A stretch of 64,000 nt of DNA from Streptomyces marispadix (GCF_022524345.1 NZ_JAKWJU010000002.1:4192501-4256500); one strand, 5' to 3'. Positions 24,211 to 33,929 are shown, counted from the first letter of the stretch. A program made the numbers and translations. Notes: generated by a model from the letters alone, not told the origin.

Positions 24211-25764
24211 GTGAGTCAAGTGACGCAGCGCAGCGCGACGTTGTCCCCCTACGGCCGGAGCACGGAACCGGACCTGCCGCCGAAAGCCGCCTGGTTCTTC
24301 GAGGGCGTGCTGGCCGCCGGCCTCGGGCTCGGGTCGCTCGCCGTCCTCGTGCTTCTGCTGTGGATCATCTCGCCCTACCCGGAGAGCGGCGCGGGCGGAG
24401 CCCTGCACATCGCCGCCGATCTCTGGCTCCTGGGCCACGGCAGCAGCCTCGTACGCACCGACACGCTCTCCGGCGTCCCCGCCCCGATCGCGCTGACGCC
24501 GCTGCTGCTGGCGATCCCACCGGTGTGGCTGCTGTACCGCGCATGTGTGCAGGCACTGGCCCACGGCGGAGAGCCGAGCGGTGACGAGGACCCGAAGAGC
24601 GAGACAGGCAGCGCCCCGGCGGACGGTGCCGGCCGGGAGCCGATGGGGCCGCTGACGCCGCTCGTCTTCGTGGCGGGGGGCTATCTGCTGACCGGCGCCG
24701 TCACCGTGCTGTTCGCCTCCGGCGGGCCTGTACGGGCGGACGCGCTCAGCGCGTTGGTGCGGCTGCCGCTGTTCGTACTGTGCGTCGTCGCGGCGACGCT
24801 GTGGCCGCTCGGCGGCGACGTCCCACCCGAGCCGGGGCGGCAGCCGGGGACGGAAGCAGCGGACGCGAGTGTCAACTCCCATGACGGCTCGGCCGGTTCG
24901 GCCCGCGCGGCAGGCTCGGCGCCCGAGGCGGCGGCGGCGCGACGGCGCCTCTCCTCGCTCGTTCCGTACGACGCACGGCTCCTCGCACGGCGGCTGCCCC
25001 GGCTGCGCACCGTGCTCACGGCGACGGCCGTGCTCTTCGGCGGCGGCCTCCTCATCACGCTCGGCGCGCTGCTGTGGCACGTCGACGATGTGCGGGCGGC
25101 CTTCCCGAGACTCGCGGGGGACTCCTGGACGGGACAGTTCGCGGTGCTGCTGCTCGTCGTGGCGCTGCTGCCGAACGCCGCCGTGTGGGCGGCAGCGTAT
25201 GTACTCGGGCCGGGCTTCGCCCTCGGCGGGGGCTCCTCTGCGGGACTGCTGGTGGACGGCGACGCCACAGGGCTGCCGCCGTTCCCGCTGCTGGAGGCGC
25301 TGCCCGCGCAGGCAGGCGGCCATGGCTTCCTGACGTCACTCGCGGCGGGTACGGTGCCGCTCGCGGCAGCGGCCACCGTCGGCTGGTACGTGGCACACGC
25401 CGCCGTACCGGAGCCGGGCCGAGCACCCGGCGCGGCGAGCCGACAGGGCACGGTCTGGGTCGTAGCCCTCGTGGCGTGCGAGATCGGAGCGGGCGTCGCG
25501 GCACTCGCGGCGCTCTCAGGCGGTGCGCTCGGCACGGAGGCCATGGCCTTCCTGGGGCCCAACTGGTGGCTGACCGGCGGGGCGGCGTGTGCTTGGACGC
25601 TGCTGGTCGGTGCTCCGGTAGCGCTGGCGGTGCGGTCTTGGCGGCTACGGGGGCGCGGACCCGACGACGACTGGCACCAGACGCTCGCACGGCGCGCCCG
25701 CTGGGCGGAGCTGAAGACGGCCTCCGGCGGGCTGATGCCGGACTTCGAACCCCGCCGCGACTGA
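24211..25764 (+). CDS. perM: PerM-like cell division membrane protein (DUF6350)
   Basis: A 517-residue polytopic membrane protein. Several hydrophobic helices are visible: AWFFEGVLAAGLGLGSLAVLVLLLW near 30, LTPLLLAIPPVWLLYRA, LFVLCVVAATLWPL, TATAVLFGGGLLITLGALLW, VLLLVVALLPNAAVWAAAY, and further ones to the C-terminus. A polar loop lies near 205-245. In mycobacteria the homologue directly upstream of purN is PerM, which stabilises the divisome and is needed in stress and chronic infection; the same gene order here supports the call. The start is GTG 24211, without a clear Shine-Dalgarno site; a GTG three codons later is possible. It is separated from purN by an opposite-strand gene. Confidence 0.78.
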   Translation: MSQVTQRSATLSPYGRSTEPDLPPKAAWFFEGVLAAGLGLGSLAVLVLLLWIISPYPESGAGGALHIAADLWLLGHGSSLVRTDTLSGVPAPIALTPLLLAIPPVWLLYRACVQALAHGGEPSGDEDPKSETGSAPADGAGREPMGPLTPLVFVAGGYLLTGAVTVLFASGGPVRADALSALVRLPLFVLCVVAATLWPLGGDVPPEPGRQPGTEAADASVNSHDGSAGSARAAGSAPEAAAARRRLSSLVPYDARLLARRLPRLRTVLTATAVLFGGGLLITLGALLWHVDDVRAAFPRLAGDSWTGQFAVLLLVVALLPNAAVWAAAYVLGPGFALGGGSSAGLLVDGDATGLPPFPLLEALPAQAGGHGFLTSLAAGTVPLAAAATVGWYVAHAAVPEPGRAPGAASRQGTVWVVALVACEIGAGVAALAALSGGALGTEAMAFLGPNWWLTGGAACAWTLLVGAPVALAVRSWRLRGRGPDDDWHQTLARRARWAELKTASGGLMPDFEPRRD

Positions 25765-25925
25765 CGTACGCGCTGCGGCACGCGCAGGTAAGCGTCGGGA
25801 GGCGCCCCGCCGCGAGCCCAACGCCCGTACCGCATCGATGAGTTGGAGCGGTACGGGGGCTGTGCGCTGAAGCCGGGCCGCGTGCCCGGCGGAGCAGGTG
25901 CGCGCGACCGCGCCCCCGTGTGACC

Positions 25926-26966
25926 TCAGTGCACCCGGAAGTCCCCGGGCCCCTGGAGGCCGTGCGCTCCCTGGAGTCCTCCCACTCCCTGAAGCCCGCT
26001 CGCGGACGACGACCGGTTCTCCAGCAGCGGCCGCAGTTCCTTCGGCAGCAGATCCTTGCAGTCCTCACGCGAGGACTGCGTCAGCGCGTCCTCCGTACAT
26101 GTGAAGTACTCGCTGTAGACCTGCTGGAAGGTGAAGGTCGCCGCGACGATCGCCAGCGCGAGCGTCGCCGTGATCAGACCGCTGATCGCCGCCGTCGTAC
26201 GGGACTTGGCCGCCTGCGCGGGAGTGACCGCGACCGGGATCTGCGACACCGTCCTCGGCGGCTCCTCCGCGGCCGCACTGCCCGGAGTCGTACGGTCCGT
26301 GCCCGCCACGTCCTCCGCTGTCGCGCCCGCCCCCGAGCGGCCACGGCGGCCCGTGGACTTGCCCGAACTCCCCGCCCCGGACGAGGACTTGCCCGCCCGC
26401 AGCGCGCTGATCCCCCAGTACACGGACAGGGCGCCCAGGAGCAGTGCGACCTCGGGAAGGCTGAAAAGGGAGAAGAACAGCGCCCAGACGCCGGTGTGGA
26501 GGGAGTAGCGCGCATGCCGCTGCGGGGGGTCCGTGGGGTCCCAGCGCATGCCGCGGCCCAGCCCGCCGGCCGGTCCGGCGCCACGGCCGCCGGGTCCGTC
26601 GCCATCGCCGTCTCCGCCTTCCGGGCCTCCGCCCGGGGAGTCGCCTCCGAAGCCGCCGCTCTGACGGCCCGGCTGCTGGCTGCTCCACCGGCTGCCCCAC
26701 GAGGAGCGGTCCCGGCCCTTGTCACGGTCCCGGTCCTGGCCGGTGCCACGCCCGTCGCCTCCCGGGCCCGCACCGGTGTCAGTGCCCGTGCCGGTCTGTC
26801 GTCCCTTCCCGGAGCCGTCGTCGCCGTTCGTACCGTTCCGTGCGCCCGATGAGCGGCGCGGCTGCCAAGGCTGGTCCGGCTGCCCCTCCGGTGGTGCCGC
26901 GAAGGGGTTCTCCTCGCGCGAGGCGTCGTCCGATGGGGCCGCACGGCGGCGGCGTCGGTCGGTCAT
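25926..26966 (-). CDS. Two-helix membrane protein with long Gly-rich N-terminus
   Basis: A 346-residue protein, ATG 26966, with AGGGGAAG 11 bases upstream. The first 150 residues are disordered, rich in Gly, Asp, Arg, Ser and Gln. They are followed by a helical hairpin (LFFSLFSLPEVALLLGALSV near 175), a charged cytoplasmic linker, and a second membrane helix (ISGLITATLALAIVAATFTF near 275). The C-terminal domain, presumably outside the cell, holds two Cys (FTCTEDA and EDCKDLLP) that can form a disulfide, and ends in Gly/Leu/Gln repeats. No domain of known function is recognised. The gene is divergent from purN. Confidence 0.75.
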   Translation of the reverse strand: MTDRRRRRAAPSDDASREENPFAAPPEGQPDQPWQPRRSSGARNGTNGDDGSGKGRQTGTGTDTGAGPGGDGRGTGQDRDRDKGRDRSSWGSRWSSQQPGRQSGGFGGDSPGGGPEGGDGDGDGPGGRGAGPAGGLGRGMRWDPTDPPQRHARYSLHTGVWALFFSLFSLPEVALLLGALSVYWGISALRAGKSSSGAGSSGKSTGRRGRSGAGATAEDVAGTDRTTPGSAAAEEPPRTVSQIPVAVTPAQAAKSRTTAAISGLITATLALAIVAATFTFQQVYSEYFTCTEDALTQSSREDCKDLLPKELRPLLENRSSSASGLQGVGGLQGAHGLQGPGDFRVH

Positions 26967-27274
26967 GTGGAGTGTGTCTTCCCCTTGCCCTGTCGTCCCT
27001 CGTACTGCCTGCACGGGCCGTGGTGCCGTCGTGCGTCCTGCCGTGCGGCGGCGGCCCTCCGGCGCCGGATGCGCCCGTGCCATGACGGGCACGTGCCTCT
27101 GACGCTACCTGGCACATGCGCCCCCGTCCCGAGGGGGCCGCGTCATGGGCCGGTATGGTTGCCGACGGTCGGACGCTTCGTAGAGTTCCCCGGAATTCAC
27201 CGCTCCATGAGTTCGTACGACCACACAATCCGCTGCTCCCCGCATCCGGCACCCCACCGTGCCGGAGGAAACCC
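26967..27274. other. Divergent promoter region upstream of purN
   Basis: A 308-base gap. The purN side carries a good candidate promoter (27159-27186). The other side has no clear elements. No gene or riboswitch-like fold is recognised. Confidence 0.4.
27159..27186 (+). promoter_or_regulatory. Candidate purN-purH promoter
   Basis: TTGCCG (27159-27164), 16 bases, TAGAGT (27181-27186). This is a reasonable housekeeping promoter about 85 bases upstream of the purN start. Confidence 0.45.
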
Positions 27275-27958
27275 GTGAGAGAGAGCCTCGCCGTGGCTGC
27301 GCACCAGAGCCCGAGCCGCACCGGACGCGAACCCGCCCGTCTCGTCGTACTCGTCTCCGGCTCCGGTACGAATCTTCAGGCGCTGCTCGACGCCATCGAC
27401 GCGGAGGGACCGGAGGCGTACGGCGCCCGCATCGTGGCCGTAGGCGCGGACCGCCACGGGATCGAGGGCCTGGAGCGTGCCGAGCGCGCGGGAATCCCCA
27501 CCTTCGTCTGCCGGGTCCGTGACCACGCCACCCGTGACGAGTGGGACGAGGCGCTGACCGAGGCGACCGCGGCGTACGAGCCCGACCTGGTGATCTCCGC
27601 GGGCTTCATGAAGATCGTGGGCAAGGAGTTCCTCGCCCGCTTCGGAGGGCGGGTGGTCAACACCCATCCCGCGCTCCTTCCCAGTTTCCCGGGCACTCAC
27701 GGCGTACGCGACGCGCTCGCGTACGGCGCGAAGGTGACCGGGTGCACCGTCCACTTCGTCGACGACGGTGTCGACACGGGACCGATCATCGCGCAGGGCG
27801 CGGTGGAGGTCCTGGACGAGGACGACGCCGACGGAGGCGCCGCTCTGCACGAGCGGATCAAAGAGGTCGAGCGACGGCTGCTCGTCGATGTCGTGGGACG
27901 AATCGCCCGCGACGGCTATCGCATCGAGGGACGAAAGGTACGGCTGCGGGATGGGTGA
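27275..27958 (+). CDS. purN: Phosphoribosylglycinamide formyltransferase
   Basis: A 227-residue enzyme that transfers a formyl group from 10-formyl-THF to GAR in purine synthesis. The GTG at 27275 is fixed by GGAGG with ideal spacing; a later GTG would give a length nearer the family norm. Motifs: SGSGTNLQA near 32 (phosphate binding), FMKIVG near 110, catalytic Asn129 and His131 in [12 protein letters not shown], and Asp167 in DTGPI. All catalytic residues are present. purH follows at once, its chosen ATG lying 7 bases beyond the purN stop, so the two form an operon. The 10-formyl-THF donor is made by FolD, encoded 4.4 kb downstream. Confidence 0.96.
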   Translation: MRESLAVAAHQSPSRTGREPARLVVLVSGSGTNLQALLDAIDAEGPEAYGARIVAVGADRHGIEGLERAERAGIPTFVCRVRDHATRDEWDEALTEATAAYEPDLVISAGFMKIVGKEFLARFGGRVVNTHPALLPSFPGTHGVRDALAYGAKVTGCTVHFVDDGVDTGPIIAQGAVEVLDEDDADGGAALHERIKEVERRLLVDVVGRIARDGYRIEGRKVRLRDG

Positions 27959-27965
27959 GGGTGGC

Positions 27966-29672
27966 ATGCGCCAGAGCCAGAACGAGGACCGCAACGAGGA
28001 CGCCGACGACAACCAGGCACGGGGCCGGGCACGGGAGCAGGCGGGAGACCGTGGCCGGGACGTGGAGTCGAGGCTTCCTCTCCGGCGGGCGCTGATCAGC
28101 GTCTACGACAAGACGGGGCTGGAGGAGCTGGCGCGGGGCCTGCACGAGGCAGGGGTGAGTCTGGTCTCCACCGGTTCGACGGCCCGGCGGATCGCCGCCG
28201 CCGGAGTGCCGGTCACGGCTGTCGAGGAGCTGACGGGCTTCCCCGAGTGCCTCGACGGACGGGTCAAGACCCTGCATCCGCGTGTGCACGCGGGCATCCT
28301 CGCCGACCGCCGACTGCCCGCACACCGCGAGCAGTTGGAGGAGCTGGACGTCGAGCCGTTCGACCTCGTCGTGGTCAACCTCTACCCCTTCCGCGAGACC
28401 GTCGCCTCCGGAGCCGCCCCGGACGAGTGCGTCGAACAGATCGACATCGGGGGCCCGTCGATGGTGCGCGCGGCGGCCAAGAACCATCCGTCGGTCGCGG
28501 TCGTCGTCAACCCCGGGCGCTACGCGGACGTGCTGGCCGCCGCCGGCGGCGAGGGCTTCGCGCTGGCCGAGCGCAAGCGGCTCGCGGCCGAAGCGTTTCA
28601 GCACACGGCGGCCTACGACGTGGCCGTGGCCTCCTGGTTCGCCGACGGCTACGCACCCGACGAGGCCGGGGACGCGGCCGCCACGGACGCGGGGGAGGCG
28701 ACGGACGCCGCCAAGGGGAACCGGCTCCCCGCCTTCGCCGGTGCGGCCCTCACCCGCAGGGGCGTGCTGCGTTACGGCGAGAACCCGCACCAGCCGGCGG
28801 CGCTCTACACCGACGGCAGCGGCACGGGCCTGCCCGGCGCCGAGCAGTTGCACGGCAAGGAGATGTCGTACAACAACTACGTCGACACCGAGGCCGCGCG
28901 CCGGGCCGCCTACGAGCACGGCGAGCTGCCCTGCGTAGCCATCATCAAGCACGCCAACCCCTGCGGTATCGCCGTCGGTTCGGACGTGGCGGAGGCACAC
29001 CGCAAGGCGCACGCCTGCGACCCGCTCTCCGCCTTCGGCGGCGTGATCGCCGTCAACAGGTCGGTGTCGGTCGCCATGGCCGAGCAGGTCGCGGACATCT
29101 TCACCGAGGTGATCGTGGCGCCCGCGTACCAGGAGGGCGCCGTCGAGGTGCTCGCCCGCAAGAAGAACATCCGGGTGCTGCGCTGCGCCGAAGCGCCTTC
29201 CGCGGCACTGGAGTTCAGGCCGATCGAGGGCGGTGCGCTGCTCCAGGTCAAGGACCGCCTACAGGCGCCGGGCGACGACCCGGCCGAGTGGACCCTGGCC
29301 ACGGGCGAACCGCTCTCCCCTTCGGGTCTCGACGAACTCACCTTCGCCTGGCGCTCCTGCCGCGCGGTGAAGTCCAACGCGATCCTGCTGGCCAGGGACG
29401 GCGCCACCGTGGGCGTGGGCATGGGCCAGGTCAACCGCGTGGACGCGGCGAAGCTCGCGGTGCAGCGCGCGGGCGAGGAACGCGCACGCGGGTCCTACGC
29501 CGCATCCGACGCCTTCTTCCCCTTCCCCGACGGGCTGGAGGTGCTGACCCGCGCGGGCGTCAAGGCCGTTGCGCAGCCCGGCGGTTCGGTACGTGACGAG
29601 GCGGTCGTGGAGGCGGCGAAGGCGGCGGGCGTGACGATGTACCTTACCGGTACGAGGCACTTCTTCCACTGA
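27966..29672 (+). CDS. purH: Bifunctional AICAR formyltransferase / IMP cyclohydrolase
   Basis: A 568-residue enzyme for the last two steps of IMP synthesis. ATG 27966 is chosen because GAGGG lies just upstream; an ATG at 27951 overlaps the purN stop and is an alternative. The first 35 residues are a charged, Asp/Glu/Arg/Gln-rich extension not usual in the family. The MGS-like cyclohydrolase domain follows ([46 protein letters not shown]). The formyltransferase domain carries the catalytic Lys328-His329 pair in [11 protein letters not shown] and ends [13 protein letters not shown] 33-residue Ala/Asp/Gly-rich insertion sits near 235-260. It is the second gene of the purN-purH operon, followed by a hairpin. 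Confidence 0.96.
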   Translation: MRQSQNEDRNEDADDNQARGRAREQAGDRGRDVESRLPLRRALISVYDKTGLEELARGLHEAGVSLVSTGSTARRIAAAGVPVTAVEELTGFPECLDGRVKTLHPRVHAGILADRRLPAHREQLEELDVEPFDLVVVNLYPFRETVASGAAPDECVEQIDIGGPSMVRAAAKNHPSVAVVVNPGRYADVLAAAGGEGFALAERKRLAAEAFQHTAAYDVAVASWFADGYAPDEAGDAAATDAGEATDAAKGNRLPAFAGAALTRRGVLRYGENPHQPAALYTDGSGTGLPGAEQLHGKEMSYNNYVDTEAARRAAYEHGELPCVAIIKHANPCGIAVGSDVAEAHRKAHACDPLSAFGGVIAVNRSVSVAMAEQVADIFTEVIVAPAYQEGAVEVLARKKNIRVLRCAEAPSAALEFRPIEGGALLQVKDRLQAPGDDPAEWTLATGEPLSPSGLDELTFAWRSCRAVKSNAILLARDGATVGVGMGQVNRVDAAKLAVQRAGEERARGSYAASDAFFPFPDGLEVLTRAGVKAVAQPGGSVRDEAVVEAAKAAGVTMYLTGTRHFFH

Positions 29673-29681
29673 GGTCCACCC

Positions 29682-29722
29682 AGTCGCGTGCGGGCAGCGG
29701 GGCACTGCGCCCGCACGCGACT
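29682..29722 (+). terminator. Hairpin after purH
   Basis: A perfect 14-bp stem, AGTCGCGTGCGGGC (29682-29695) with GCCCGCACGCGACT (29709-29722), with a 13-base loop, begins nine bases after the purH stop codon. It lacks a U-tract. Confidence 0.75.
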
Positions 29723-29828
29723 CGACGTCCACCGCCTGCGGCTCCCGGCTCGCCGTCCGCCGCCCGTGGTCCCATGCCCGTGGCCCGCCCGCTGACGTGC
29801 CGCATCCCGTACGCCATACTCGGTTGCC

Positions 29829-30353
29829 ATGAAGGACGGACCGACGCCGGGACAGGGCGGATTCGGACCGGCGGAGCCCACGCCGCCTCCCGACGACGGA
29901 GCGGCGTACGGATACCCCGGTCCGCAGGGGGGCTACGGATATCCGGCCGGCGCCGGACCCATGGGACCCGCGGGACAGATGGGCGTGCCGGGCCACGACG
30001 GCGGATACGCGCAGCCGCTGGTCGTCATCGGCGACATCACGGTGACGGCCGACGGCATCGTCACGCCCGCGGGCAAGATGCCGCTGAGCGGCGCCACTTG
30101 GACGGTCACGGACATGTCGCGCACGGAGGAGCGGATACCCACGCACGCGATCGTGCTCGCCGTGGTCTTCGTGTTCTTCTGCTTCCTGGGGCTGCTCTTC
30201 CTGCTGATGAAGGAGCGCACCACGGCCGGTCACGTCCAGGTGACCGTGAACAGCGGCGGGAAGTTCCACTCGACGATGATCCCGGTGCACGACCCGATGG
30301 CGGTGCACCACATCATGCAGCAGGTCAACTACGCCCGTTCGGTGAGCGTTTGA
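29829..30353 (+). CDS. Single-pass membrane protein with Gly/Pro-rich N-terminus
   Basis: A 174-residue protein of unknown function. Residues 1-65 are a Gly/Pro/Tyr-rich flexible tail. Residues 65-105 (VVIGDITVTADGIVTPAGKMP) look like a small beta domain. One membrane helix, IVLAVVFVFFCFLGLLFLL, lies near 117-137, followed by a second small beta-like segment (GHVQVTVNSGGKFHSTMIPV) and a short helical end. There is no Shine-Dalgarno site before the ATG; a CATACT about nine bases upstream of it could be the -10 of a leaderless transcript. It is flanked by hairpins and convergent with the next gene. Confidence 0.75.
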   Translation: MKDGPTPGQGGFGPAEPTPPPDDGAAYGYPGPQGGYGYPAGAGPMGPAGQMGVPGHDGGYAQPLVVIGDITVTADGIVTPAGKMPLSGATWTVTDMSRTEERIPTHAIVLAVVFVFFCFLGLLFLLMKERTTAGHVQVTVNSGGKFHSTMIPVHDPMAVHHIMQQVNYARSVSV

Positions 30354-30468
30354 CGGGCCGGCAGTCCGACGGCAGTCCGCCGGCCGGCCGGTCCGGCGGC
30401 GTGAGGGCCGTACGCCGCGAAGTCGTGCCGCGTCTCGCACGGCCCTCGTCGCCGGATGCCGCGGGCGC

Positions 30469-31086
30469 TCAGTAGCGCGTGCGGTTGAACCACTGCGAGC
30501 CGTCTTCCTTCGCCATGAAGACGATGATCAGGATGCCGAGCGCGAGCGGGACGATGCCGATGACGACGATCAGGCTGATCAGCCCGCCGAGGGCCATCAG
30601 CGACCCGTAGACGATGGTCCATATGCGGACGCCGTTGCCGCCGGTGTTGAACTGGGTCGCCAGGAAGATAGCCCCGGCGCTGACGATGAGCCCGAACACT
30701 CCGATGGCGACGATGAGTCCGGCTCCGACGTCGGCGAAGTCCGAGCTGTTGGCGCTGAACATCGCGGCCTGTACGAAGTTGCCGATCGCGCCCAGGATGC
30801 CCAGGCCGCCCATGATGAACAGGATGATCCGTACGGCGTTGACCGTGCCCGGCATCGTCACAGGGGCGTTCGGGTAGTTGAAGCCGGGCTGCTGCGGATA
30901 GCCGCCCTGTACCGGCTGCTGGAAACCGCCCTGGGGGAAGCCGTACCCGGGCTGGGCGGGCTGCTGCGGGAACCCTCCCTGCGGCTGCTGCGGATAGCCG
31001 TAAGGCTGCTGCGGAGGCGGCTGCTGAGGGGGCCGCTGGTACGGGTTGCCGCCCTCATAGGGGTTCTGTGGCGGTGGATAACTCAA
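30469..31086 (-). CDS. Four-helix membrane protein with Pro/Gln/Gly-rich tail
   Basis: A 205-residue protein starting at TTG 31086 behind AAGGG. The N-terminal 75 residues are Pro, Gln, Gly, Tyr-rich (MSYPPPQNPYEGG then GGFQQPVQGGYPQQPG). Four hydrophobic helices follow (IILFIMGGLGILGAIGNFV, GLIVAIGVFGLIVSAGAIFL, WTIVYGSLMALGGLISLIVV, IVPLALGILIIVFMA). A short charged end closes the protein. The function is unknown. The adjacent upstream gene has the same MSYPPP start and tail style on a different membrane domain, which suggests a shared localisation signal or shared interacting tail. Confidence 0.78.
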   Translation of the reverse strand: MSYPPPQNPYEGGNPYQRPPQQPPPQQPYGYPQQPQGGFPQQPAQPGYGFPQGGFQQPVQGGYPQQPGFNYPNAPVTMPGTVNAVRIILFIMGGLGILGAIGNFVQAAMFSANSSDFADVGAGLIVAIGVFGLIVSAGAIFLATQFNTGGNGVRIWTIVYGSLMALGGLISLIVVIGIVPLALGILIIVFMAKEDGSQWFNRTRY

Positions 31087-31253
31087 CGCTATGACCCTTC
31101 AGTCGGGGATGGCGTGCGAGAGGGCGTACGAAGGGCCGCGCCCCCGGTGTCCCGCGGCACGGCCCCCGTACGGTGACGCTGCGACGGGACAAACGATACG
31201 GTCCCGCGTCCCCGGCACACCGTCCGGTGCGCCGGAGAAGGCTCACAGCGCGG

Positions 31254-32021
31254 TTACTTCTTGATGACCACCGTCCCCGCGGCGCGGTCGTGCCAGCCCT
31301 GGAGCTTCCCGCTGTTGTCGAAGAACGGCGAGAGCACGACGAGCAGCGCGCCGATGTAGCACGCCAGGGCGCCGGCGACCGGGATGATGTAGCGGATGAA
31401 CCCGCCGCCCACGCCCGGCACTTGACCGTCCGCCTCACGGATGACGCGGAGCCCCATCGCCATCTTCCCGAACGTCGCGCCCCTGAAGGCGATCATCAGC
31501 CACTCGTAGAGGGCCATCATCACGGCGATGATCAGGAACATCACGATGAAGATCCCGAACGCGCCCATCCCCGCCTCCTGCGCGTCCTGGACGCACTGGC
31601 TGTAGCCGGGGTCGGTGTAGGTGCCGCAGTCGTCGACGGACGAGCTGGTGATGCCGATCGCGCTGCCGACACCGGCGACCATGACGATCGTGTAGACGGT
31701 GCCCAGGATCAGGCCGTCGATGAGCCGTGCCAGGAACCGCTGGCCCATCGTGGCCAGTTGCACCGTGCCGAGGTAATTGATGTTTATGTAGCCGTTGTTG
31801 GCCTGCACCGTGCCGGGCGCCTGCTGCGGATATCCGTACCCGGGCTGGCCCGGGACGCCGCCCGCCTGCGGCTGCTGCGGGTACCCGTAGCCGGGCTGGC
31901 CGGGCTGCTGCGGGACTCCCTGCTGCTGCGGATAGCCGTACGCCTGCTGCTGCGGCTGTTGCGGCGGCTGCTGCGCGTAGGGGTTGTTCGGGTCCTGGCC
32001 GGGCGGTGGTGGATAGCTCAC
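31254..32021 (-). CDS. RDD family membrane protein with Pro/Gln/Gly-rich tail
   Basis: A 255-residue protein, GTG 32021, with GGAGG nine bases upstream. Residues 1-75 form a Pro/Gln/Gly/Tyr tail (GYGYPQQPQ-type repeats). The RDD domain starts near 90 with MGQRFLARLIDGLILG, giving the Arg and first Asp, continues through three helices and GATFGKMAMGLRVI, and ends with LQGWHDRAAGTVVI, which gives the last Asp. RDD proteins are small transporter-like or channel-like membrane proteins, some linked to Na+/H+ handling; the substrate here is unknown. Two Cys (DDCGTY and YSQCVQ) lie in the long loop outside the membrane and could pair. Confidence 0.88.
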   Translation of the reverse strand: MSYPPPPGQDPNNPYAQQPPQQPQQQAYGYPQQQGVPQQPGQPGYGYPQQPQAGGVPGQPGYGYPQQAPGTVQANNGYININYLGTVQLATMGQRFLARLIDGLILGTVYTIVMVAGVGSAIGITSSSVDDCGTYTDPGYSQCVQDAQEAGMGAFGIFIVMFLIIAVMMALYEWLMIAFRGATFGKMAMGLRVIREADGQVPGVGGGFIRYIIPVAGALACYIGALLVVLSPFFDNSGKLQGWHDRAAGTVVIKK

Positions 32022-32324
32022 GAGTACGTTCCTCCGGGCTTTCGACTGGGGACGGAATGGGCCGAAGTTCTCGAGGAAACGACAGTTCCGCCCCCGCAGG
32101 TGCCGTAATTGGGCTGCGTGAGCTGCGCGCTTTGCACGATGTGCCTCCCCCGATTTGCGACGCCGGCCGTCGGCCCGTCATGGTGCGGTGGCGGCGTCGG
32201 CGAATCATGTTGGTAGGCCGAAGGTGATGCTGTCCAGCTAGATCTCGGAATGTGGCGAATCCGCAACTCGACGCTCACCCCGCCCCGATTTCGGCCGCGC
32301 CGCCGCATCCGGGAGTATGGACGC
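32022..32324. other. Divergent region between the RDD gene and folD
   Basis: 303 bases. It holds the ribosome-binding sites of both divergent genes (GGAGGAACG leftward; GGGAGTATGG rightward). No clear hairpin, riboswitch or gene is recognised. Confidence 0.4.
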
Positions 32325-33182
32325 ATGACGGCGCAGATTCTCGATGGCAAGGCCACGGCAGCAGCGATCAAGACCGGTCTGAAGGAGCGCGTCGACGCGC
32401 TGCGCGCCCGGGGCGTCACACCGGGCCTCGGCACCCTGCTCGTGGGCGACGACGTCGGCAGCCGGAAGTACGTCGCGGGCAAGCACCGCGACAGCGAACA
32501 GATCGGCGTGCGTTCCATCCGGCACGAGCTGCCCGCCACCGCCACTCAGGACGAGATCGAAGCGGTCGTACGGGTGCTGAACGAGGACCCGGAGTGCACG
32601 GGCTACATCGTGCAGCTTCCGCTCCCGGCGGGCATCGACACCAATCGCGTCCTCGCGCTGATGGACCCCGACAAGGACGCCGACGGGCTGCACCCCACCA
32701 GCCTGGGCCGTCTCGTGCTGAACGAGCCGGGCCCGCTGCCGTGCACCCCGCGCGGGATCATCGAGCTGCTGCGTGCGCACGGCGTCGAGTTGAACGGTGC
32801 GCACGTGGTCGTCGTCGGCCGCGGCATCACCGTGGGGCGCTCCATCCCACTGCTGCTGACGCGCCGCAGCGAGAACGCCACGGTGACGCAATGCCACACC
32901 GGCACCCGCGACTTGCCCGCGCTGCTGCGGCAGGCGGACGTGATCGTGGCGGCGGCCGGAGTGCCGCATCTGATCAAGCCGGAGGATGTACGTCCGGGGG
33001 CCGCCGTGCTGGACGTGGGCGTCAGCCGCGACGAGAGCGGCAAGATCGTCGGCGATGTCCACCCGGGTGTGGCCGAGGTCGCCGGGTGGCTCTCGCCGAA
33101 CCCGGGCGGTGTCGGCCCGATGACCCGCGCACAGCTCCTCGTCAACGTCGTAGAGGCGGCCGAGCGCGCCGCCGGGGAGTGA
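32325..33182 (+). CDS. folD: Methylenetetrahydrofolate dehydrogenase / cyclohydrolase
   Basis: A 285-residue bifunctional enzyme that converts 5,10-methylene-THF to 10-formyl-THF, the one-carbon donor for PurN and PurH. Catalytic Lys53 is in [10 protein letters not shown], and the substrate loop is [12 protein letters not shown] near 95. [13 protein letters not shown] near 120 has Ser where many homologues have Asn. The NADP-binding region is [15 protein letters not shown] near 160, and the C-terminal signature [12 protein letters not shown] near 260 is complete. ATG 32325 has GGGAG upstream. It is five bases from the DUF3017 gene, so the two form an operon. Confidence 0.96.
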   Translation: MTAQILDGKATAAAIKTGLKERVDALRARGVTPGLGTLLVGDDVGSRKYVAGKHRDSEQIGVRSIRHELPATATQDEIEAVVRVLNEDPECTGYIVQLPLPAGIDTNRVLALMDPDKDADGLHPTSLGRLVLNEPGPLPCTPRGIIELLRAHGVELNGAHVVVVGRGITVGRSIPLLLTRRSENATVTQCHTGTRDLPALLRQADVIVAAAGVPHLIKPEDVRPGAAVLDVGVSRDESGKIVGDVHPGVAEVAGWLSPNPGGVGPMTRAQLLVNVVEAAERAAGE

Positions 33183-33187
33183 TCGGC

Positions 33188-33595
33188 ATGGGGGCGGAAG
33201 GGAGTTCGCGGCCGTCGCGCCGCTTCCCGTCGGTCACGCGTGACACGGCGCGGCCGGCGGGCGGACAGCGGGCGATGGGCGCCTACCACGCGGCTCCGTA
33301 CCGGCAGTGGCCGTTGCTGGCGGTCTGCTGCGGGGTGCTGATCGGGCTGCTGGTGACGGTCGCCGAGTTCCGCGCGGGGACGCTGATCATCGGGGTGTCG
33401 CTGCTCGGCGGCGCGGTGATGCGCTGGCTGATGCCGTCGGTCGGGATGCTGGCCGTGCGCTCCCCGTACACGGACATGGTCACCTACGGCGTGCTGGGGC
33501 TGTCGATCGTTCTGCTGGCGATGATGGCGCAGCCCAACCCGTGGCTGAACCTGCCGATCCTGGAGAAGATCGTGCACTTCGTGGTGGGCAGATAG
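33188..33595 (+). CDS. DUF3017 family three-helix membrane protein
   Basis: A 135-residue protein; ATG 33188 with GGGGAG eight bases upstream, inside the end of folD. After about 35 polar, Arg-rich residues come three hydrophobic helices: WPLLAVCCGVLIGLLVTVAE, TLIIGVSLLGGAVMRWLM and MVTYGVLGLSIVLLAMMA. It ends with a short amphipathic segment. DUF3017 proteins regularly follow folD in Streptomyces; their function is unknown. Co-transcription with folD is implied by the five-base gap. Confidence 0.88.
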   Translation: MGAEGSSRPSRRFPSVTRDTARPAGGQRAMGAYHAAPYRQWPLLAVCCGVLIGLLVTVAEFRAGTLIIGVSLLGGAVMRWLMPSVGMLAVRSPYTDMVTYGVLGLSIVLLAMMAQPNPWLNLPILEKIVHFVVGR

Positions 33596-33929
33596 CGGGC
33601 GGCAGACAGCGGGCCGGACGTCACACAGCGGCAGACGGCGGGTTTCGGTCGCCGCGCAGGGACTCGGCTTCGCGGACCCGGGACCGGGCCAGGCGTCCGG
33701 TTGCGGCGACTCCGCCGCCTGTGCCCCGGCCCGTCACGCTCCGTCCGGCACCCCAGAGCACATGCCCCGACACGTGGTGTGACGTGTGGCGAAAGCCCGT
33801 ATGGCGGCCCGTACTTCCCGGTGGAAGTGCGGGCCGCAGCCATGGATGCACTCCCCGGACGGGGTGGCAGACTAGGTGATGATCTGGCGCGGGAATTGTC
33901 GATGAACTCGGGGGACGAGGGGGAGGCAC
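33596..33929. other. Intergenic region between the folD operon and the XRE gene
   Basis: 334 bases, containing the 33804-33837 hairpin and a short ACACGTGGTGTGACGTGT stretch with imperfect dyad symmetry near 33770. No gene is supported. Confidence 0.4.
33804..33837 (+). terminator. Long hairpin after the folD operon
   Basis: A 15-bp stem (33804-33818 with 33823-33837) has one G-U pair and a CGGT tetraloop. It lies about 210 bases after the DUF3017 stop and 93 before the next gene. It may terminate the folD operon or be a leader structure for the next gene. Confidence 0.6.
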
